Shown here one piece after another: positions 57,964 to 64,000 of a stretch of 64,000 nt of DNA. Numbering within the stretch: the first letter of the stretch is position 1; each line of letters starts with the position of its first letter. The notes below the pieces were generated by a model. The model was not told the DNA's origin. It ran no database searches and saw only the letters and a program-made list of their open reading frames with translations. This DNA comes from Arachnopeziza araneosa (taxonomy: Eukaryota > Ascomycota > Leotiomycetes > Helotiales > Arachnopezizaceae), in contig QYAI01000052.1 in the NCBI GenBank assembly GCA_003988855.1, positions 62,001 through 126,000 on the forward strand, given 5' to 3'. The translations under genes were made by a program, and so were the position numbers.

Positions 57964-60445
57964 TTTGTTGAAATTCCCCCCACACGTCGTTGACTAACAG
58001 AGCTGATAGATTGTTAGCGATTGGATGGAAATGTAGTTCGTAAAATTAATAGAGCTAGCAGATGGAGAAATATGAGGTTGAGTGTCTTTGCGAAACTGAA
58101 ATCGTGGCAGCGTTGTGAAATCTTGTTTGGCCGAAGAGTTTCACTTCGCTTAAAGAAAGTTCTATTCAGCGATTGTTGTGATTTCTTTTCGACTCTTTGC
58201 AGGACAAGTAATGGATCTTCAAGAAAGTTTCACAACCTCTCGCCTATTAAATACTCTATCAAAAACTATGCTGATACTGCAGTCCAAAAATTGCAGGTGC
58301 AGCAAGTAGATAGTATGATTTCGTTGACTTATGCTCGTAAATATACGAGCATAGAACAAAGCTAAAAATGTCTGTTTAGCCTCTTAAGATTGAAAAGTGC
58401 TATTTTCGATGAATTTGTTTGCCTTCCTAGATTATCGACGTGCTTGACTGCTTCCTGGGTGGATATTGATTTGACAGTGTTGCATTAGGTTGATTGTCTT
58501 AGATTGTATGAGACTCTGAAAAATGCATTGGTTTGGATGATACGGTAGCGTCAGGAGTTTGTTGTAAAGGTATTATCTGATGAAAGATTGTAAAGTCTTT
58601 TACATTTGCTCTATGCTTGCTAGTCTTTATCTGAAAGAATAGATGACGCGGATGCAAACTGCTGGACAGCTTTGCGGTTGAATATCAGCAGGTGAATATC
58701 TTTACTAGTTGTTTAAGCAGCATTACTTAAGGATCGATCAGAAAAGTGGCATAAAGCCTATCAAAGAATGTAGTTACCATTTGTTATAGTTCTGATCTTC
58801 ATCATCATGGTAGCCATATTCGACGTATCATTACAAAGCTTGTAACTAATGATTCATTCCCTGGCGGCTCGAGACTTCAAATTCGGATTTATACTGAAAT
58901 GAAATATTGGCAACAAAGGCAACTAGAAGATCGACAGGAGCTCAAGTGTGATAGAATGAAAAAATAACATAAACTTACACAAATGCTCCGCCATAGACTC
59001 TACTATTTCCCTTTCTCGTTCTTCATCATATCTCTAAAAGAGACATTAGAAACTTGCTCTAATGATTAAACAAAAGCTACAAAACAAACACTTTTCATGA
59101 GCGTGACATACTAGAGAAAGTCCATGGCCGCGCTAAGAGGCCTCCTTGACAGCAAAGTTCATCTCGACAAAAGCCTCAAGAATGACAGCAAAAGCTGGCC
59201 GGCAGCATTAAAATAGGCAGGACATAGTAACAAAATCTAAAGAACTCTTCTAGACATTAGTAGTTGGTACTTTGTTGAATATTTGTCTCATAGATGCAAA
59301 ACGTTAGAGTTTGTAGGGTGCGTAGATTTCTACCCATTTCCTCAGCGTGACTGGCGCGTGCTACGTAACTAGCATATTTACAAAGTTGGTTTTCAGGCTG
59401 GAAGGAGCTTTTAGTGAATACGGTACTTTAATTTGCTTAATCTAGACTAATGCCCTATCCGGCGTCAAAATTATGAATTTACAATCTGTCGGTTCACTTC
59501 GAATAACTAGTTATTCTGTGGTTTCGGCCGTTTCACCCAGAATACGAGACTCCTCACGAGTAGAGGGGTCTGTACTGGTTGGATTGAATTGGCTTGTAGA
59601 TTGGAAGAAGGTTAAGGCAGCTCGAAACCCTTATGGGGTTCCGGCTGCCTGGCTATTCAGGCTTCACGTGTTGGCACGTGATTGTACCAACACAATCATT
59701 TCTCTTATTCATTTCTGTGTCCACGGCGGTTACGATTTTGGCGTTCATATTTTCAAGGCTCTGTCCTGGCGAATTGTTAAAGTATCTTTAGGTACTCTTA
59801 TAGTAGTAGCAAGCGACCATGAAGTATATGTCAGGTGAAGTCTATTCTTGACACTCGATATCCTTTCGATTTATAATCCTTGTGTAGATTTAGTACGAGG
59901 TAGAAGAACAATTAAGGAACAAAATTAATGATGCGAGGCCTGTAAGGTATATATATTCTTTACTCCAGGTATATAGAGCCAATAAAATAGTCAAAACTCG
60001 AGATACCGGTTGATGGTGGACTACGGAACGTTAAATCGCCAGGTTCTGTAATTATTCAAGTTCTTATGAGAAACACGATGTGGTGTCTTCTTTAAAGTTC
60101 CATCTTCGACTAGCTTATGAAATTCAGAGAGAAAATAAAGCTTTGAGAGGTAAATATAAACTGATATCTAGATTGTAATCATGACAAGGATCTTGTTGCT
60201 GATTGCTTAAGGATTATAGGCTTGATCTTTGCTGTTAAGTTTTAATTTCGGTGCGAGAATTGATACATTGCAGAGAGTATTGCTTTCAGAGCCAAAATTT
60301 GGTGTGTATAAGTGTCGGAGTCTAGGGATATGCTAATGGGCATTCGGAGCGCGATATCCTTATTTGATCGAATAAGTAAATGAAAATGATTGAACGAACT
60401 ATTATTTTCTGAGTAGAATGACTACTGGAAGCGGTGACTTCATGT
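57964..60445. other. 2.5-kb gene-free AT-rich spacer
   Basis: No convincing gene. A GC-rich stem (GGCAGC..GCTGCC, about 59616-59650) is followed by two CACGTG hexamers at 59665-59670 and 59675-59680. A 121-codon plus-strand frame at 59473-59838 overlaps these and has no family character. May include the leader of the SET gene at its left edge. Confidence 0.4.
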
Positions 60446-61678
60446 TTATCTAAGGTGATCTTTGATAAAGGAGCTCAATTTCTCCAGTCCTTCTTGTAGG
60501 ACTTCCGTCTCGCACACGAAGCCAATGCGTACACAGCTCTTAAATTCCGGACCAAAGCATTTTGATGCGGGGAGAAACATGACCTTTGTTTCTTTAATAA
60601 CATCAATACAGAATTGGACATCATCAATAGACTGGCCGTTCTTCTCAAATTTGATCAATGCAGTTGTGCCGCCAGTAGGCTTAACCCAAGAACATATATC
60701 ATCATTTCGGTCGATAAATTTCTCTAGCAGGGCAACATTGGTTTTGGCGAGCTTGATATTCCGGCCAAGAAGAGAGTGTAGCACAGAGTTAGATAGTGCG
60801 TATGTGGCAATCTGGTCATCAAGCTGTGATACCGAGATGGTGGTATAGTCTCTCGCTGCTGCGATCGCTTCAACAATGTTTGAGTCTCGACATGCAATCC
60901 AGCCAATACGTATCCCGGCGAGGGAGTAAGCTTTGGACATGGAGCCTGTTACGACTGTTTTTGCCCAACCAAGTGATATCAAAGAGGGTGGGAACTCAGG
61001 GTCCACTGGAGAAAGGCCGTGGAAGATGGGTCTGTACACTTCATCCGAGAGGACAATGATATCTCTCTCCTTTGCAAAGTTGACAAGCTTCTGTAATACA
61101 GATTTAGGAATCGTGGCTCCCGTTGGATTATTGGGGTTGTTTATTATGATCATTTTGGTATTTTCCTTCACCAGATCCTTCAGTTCTTCCACATCTGGTA
61201 TGTATTTCTTCTCCTTTCGGAGCTTCCATAATGTCACTTCCGCTCCCAGACTTTCAGGGACGGTATAGAGTTGCTGGTATGTAGGATATACACAGACAAC
61301 ATGATCTCCCGGTCCAATGAGAGTATAGAAGAGAAGGAAGTTCGCTGATATCGCACCGGGAGTGATCAGGATGTTCTCGGGGGATAGAGGCGACGAGACT
61401 CGTGCGGAATACAAACCTGACAGACGCTCCCTCAAGGCCGAGGAGCCTCGAATAGGTCCATACGTTAATTTTGTTGATGTGCTGAGAGGCTTTGGGACGT
61501 TGGGATCCTCGCACAAAGTGACAAGGTCGTCAATGGAAATCGAGGCAACGCACGTCTCTGCAATATTAAGAACACCAGGTGTAACTTCATATTTGTCCAT
61601 CCACTATATTCATTAGTTAATGTTTGGCCAAGGAAACTTACCAACCTGCTCAACGTCAAAGGGCTCAATCTTCACCAT
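60446..61678 (-). CDS. PLP-dependent aminotransferase, class I/II
   Basis: Exons 61678-61646 (11 codons, MVKIEPFDVEQ) and 61603-60446 join in phase 0 across a 41-base intron, giving 396 residues and the family block VEQWMDKYEVTPGVLNIAETC. Fold-type I features: YGPIRGSSALRERL, ITPGAISANFLLFYTLIGPGD, the IINNPNNPTGA loop, LSDEVYRPIF (Asp binding the pyridine nitrogen), and GSMSKAYSLAGIRIGW with the Schiff-base lysine. C-terminal CVRIGFVCE holds the substrate-carboxylate Arg. From memory, fungal homologues are often labelled capreomycidine-synthase-like, which does not fix the reaction. It is divergent from the ABC transporter, 526 bases apart. Class certain; substrate unknown. Confidence 0.88.
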
Positions 61679-62204
61679 CTTTGCGATAGCCTCGGCAGAA
61701 GAGGCTGAGAAATCCGGAGCTGGAAAAGCCTGGAAGATGGGTTGGTTTTTGCTCTTGTGACATTGTGCTTGATGCTCAACAGACCTGTTTTGTAAAGTGT
61801 AGTCAGATTCACATGAACGAGTTTCTGCGAAAGATTGCAGACAGGTGCTCACTTGAGATCATGCGGTTTCGATGATCTCAGCGACTGTGGCTTACCACAA
61901 ATCGGACTACCTCTGTAAGGAGATTGGCCAGCCAACGAAACCTAGGAGATGTTTGACGCAGCTCGGAGAAATCTCCCCGCTGCCTACGCTTCAGGTGATC
62001 TTGGTCTTCATGTTGATACCACGTTGCGACGACCATTGAAGTTGCCATTTCTTTCATTCATTTGTTTTGTCAATCAAGTTCATTTCTCTGGTGTTCTGCA
62101 GCCCGCCGAGTTTCTGAGCTCGAGCATCATCCTATGGCTTAAGCTGTTACATTCCTCGACATTTAACCGATAGCTCCAAGCTTCAGATACAACAACCTCA
62201 AGAT
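61679..62204. promoter_or_regulatory. Divergent intergenic region aminotransferase / ABC transporter
   Basis: 526 bases between the two divergent ATGs; holds both promoters. No further site recognised. Confidence 0.5.
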
Positions 62205-64000
62205 ATGCGCCGCTACCTTCGGTCTGCGGTCCTTGCGACTCTTGCGCTATCATCGACGGCTTATGGATATGGAAACTACTCCGAGGTAGATATGCTACGA
62301 GCGCAGTTGGCGCTGATGGATGATCGTCCCGCAGACTGCCCACCATGGTACGATGCTTTCCACTTTCATTAACCTTGCTTACAGATCGTAGTTTTAACTG
62401 TCTTTTACCTTCATTTACTTGCGGACAATATGCAAGCTGCAACGAGTATAATGGAAAATGTTTCTGCCCACCAGGATTTGGTGGCGACGACTGCTTATCT
62501 CCAGGTACGATCGTTACCATAGTAGCTTTGTGCTATTCAGGAGAGATTCTGACGATATTATCTAGTCTGCGGTGCTTTACCAGATGGTAATAACCGACCA
62601 ATGCGAGATGGCGACACTTGCGAATGCACAGATGGTTGGACTGGCATTAATTGTAATGTCTGCACGGAGAATAAGGCTTGCGATGCGATGATGCCTGGCA
62701 AGGAGGGAGGAGTCTGTTATCAGAATGGAGAAGTGGTTCATGAGAATTATCAAATGTGCGACGTCACAAACAGGAAGATTCTGGATATTTTGGATGGAAG
62801 GAAACCCCAGGTTACATTTACCTGCAACGGCGACAGAAGCACATGCGACTTCCAGTGTGAGTACAAAATGATTATCCCATGAATTCCTGCTAAGACCAAG
62901 CAGTCTGGGTTGAACAGAAGGAATCCTTTTACTGCAATTTGGATACATGCGTCGCGAGTATGGACAACGATTACGACCAGAACAGTACTAATTACAAATG
63001 CGATCATATACAATGCAAATGCATACCGGATCGTATGCTATGTGGTGAGAATGGCTCAGTTGATATCACAGAATTTTTGGATATGGCTATTAGAGGACCA
63101 GCGACTTTCGAGTGCCTTCAAGAAAATGGTGGAGCCAACTCTTGCAAATTCAAGGAACCTGAAATGGATAAGTTGATTCAACAGATGTTCGGAGACAACA
63201 GCATCTTTATCAACTGCCGTGCTGGAGAGTGTTTGTACGAGACAGATGTTCCAGGATACGAGAGACCGGTCAAGCGAATCAACACTCCTCTGATAGCAGG
63301 TGTCATTGCTGGAAGTTCTCTCTTCGTCGTGTTTGTTGTACTGCTGGTATGGTATCTCTCTCGAAGGCAAATGAAATATGGTCCAATTCACTTGGATGAC
63401 TCGGATGACGAAAGCTCCAAGCTTATGGCAGATCACAAACCAGCTTCTTTATACTTCGAAAATGTGTCTTATAATCTCAACGGGAAGCAAATTCTTACAG
63501 ATGTCCAAGGAGTAGCGCATCCTGGAGAGATAATGGCCGTTATGGGTGCATCAGGAGCTGGCAAAACAACATTCCTAGATATTCTTGCACGGAAGAATAA
63601 ACGAGGCACTGTGGAAGGAAGCTTTTATGTTAATGGGGAAAAAGTCAATGATGCTGAATACAAGAGTGTGGTTGGATTTGTGGATCAGGAAGATTCAATG
63701 CTGCCAACCCTTACTGTACATGAAACTATTATGACCAGTGCACTTCTCCGCCTTCCACGAGACATGGGAAGACCAGCAAAGGAACAAAGAGTACACGAAG
63801 TCGAGAAACAACTTGGTATCTATCATATCAGAGATTCGTTGATCGGGTCTGAAGAAGGCAAAGGCCGTGGTATCTCTGGAGGTGAAAAGAGACGTGTTGG
63901 TATTGCTTGTGAATTGGTCACAAGTCCGAGCATTTTATTCCTCGATGAGCCAACTTCTGGACTCGATGCATTTAATGCGTTCAACGTGATCGAATGTCTC
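62205..64000 (+). CDS. ADP1: ABCG-type transporter with EGF-like modules, ADP1-like, 3' end outside the window
   Basis: Exons 62205-62347, 62392-62504, 62566-62856 and 62904 to the right edge join in phase; 548 residues are visible. A signal peptide (RSAVLATLALSSTAYG) leads into cysteine-rich EGF-like modules (CGQYASCNEYNGKCFCPPGF and CECTDGWTGINCNVC), a further cysteine-rich lumenal region, then a membrane helix (LIAGVIAGSSLFVVFVVLLV). The cytosolic ATPase follows: Walker A GASGAGKTT (from residue 397), signature ISGGEKRRVGIA, Walker B ILFLDEPTSGLD. This order matches yeast Adp1, a half-size ABCG protein of unknown substrate. The transmembrane domain should follow beyond the edge. Confidence 0.92.

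Noticed and set aside
59473..59838. 121-codon plus-strand frame in the spacer between the SET and aminotransferase genes
   Set aside because: No family character, overlaps a hairpin and E-boxes, and has no splice partners; probably chance.
1..64000. tRNA genes, CRISPR arrays, intact transposons
   Set aside because: Scanning by eye for T-loop-like GGTTC motifs, spaced direct repeats, terminal repeats and transposase motifs gave nothing supportable. tRNAscan-SE and RepeatMasker would be decisive.

Overview
This is nuclear DNA of a filamentous ascomycete (Pezizomycotina). The genes are spread over both strands and separated by 0.3 to 4.7 kb of non-coding DNA. Most are cut by short introns of about 41 to 130 bases with GT..AG ends and fungal CTAAC/CTGAC-like branch sites. 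Several families are typical of filamentous fungi: a 2EXR protein, a Git3-like GPCR, a BimC-type kinesin-5 and a fungal-only protein of the DUF8004 kind. AT-rich spacers and the overall gene content would fit the Leotiomycetes (Helotiales), but that placement is an inference. I reassembled the exons by hand from splice sites and reading phase; the models below are phase-consistent but untested.

Layout. 1-3.9 kb: 3' part of a large orphan gene. 5.2-7.1 kb: GH32 fructosidase without a signal peptide. 7.5-8.2 kb: a diverged 47-bp minisatellite. 8.2-11.3 kb: small or decayed genes, including a 2EXR protein. 12.3-13 kb: MARVEL-like membrane protein. 13.8-15.5 kb: DPH2 (diphthamide). 16.3-18.9 kb: large fungal-only protein. 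18.9-23.6 kb: 4.7 kb without a convincing gene. 23.6-24.5 kb: F-box protein. 25.2-26.5 kb: zinc alcohol dehydrogenase. 27.6-29.5 kb: FAT1-type acyl-CoA synthetase. 30.9-32.5 kb: PIG-S (GPI transamidase). 33-34.8 kb: MFS transporter. 37.8-39.2 kb: seven-helix receptor. 41.8-42.7 kb: mitochondrial 1-Cys peroxiredoxin. 43.6-45.1 kb: AnmK-family sugar kinase. 45.4-48.4 kb: mitochondrial isoleucyl-tRNA synthetase. 48.8-50.4 kb: PHAF1/UPF0183 protein. 50.8-54.4 kb: kinesin-5. 55.5-56.4 kb: orphan. 56.9-58 kb: SET-domain protein. 60.4-61.7 kb: PLP aminotransferase. 62.2-64 kb: 5' part of an ADP1-like ABC transporter with EGF-like modules.

Most of these genes are housekeeping functions with no obvious shared pathway, and I see no biosynthetic cluster, intact transposon, CRISPR array or tRNA. 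Several neighbours are divergently arranged and may share promoters: PHAF1/kinesin-5 over 357 bp, aminotransferase/ABC transporter over 526 bp, and PRX1/AnmK over 916 bp. The most unusual items are the orphan at the left edge with a repeated motif at both ends, the 47-bp tandem array, the eukaryotic AnmK homologue, the intracellular GH32 whose catalytic Asp lies in a 22-codon first exon, and the FAT1 gene whose first coding exon is only seven bases.
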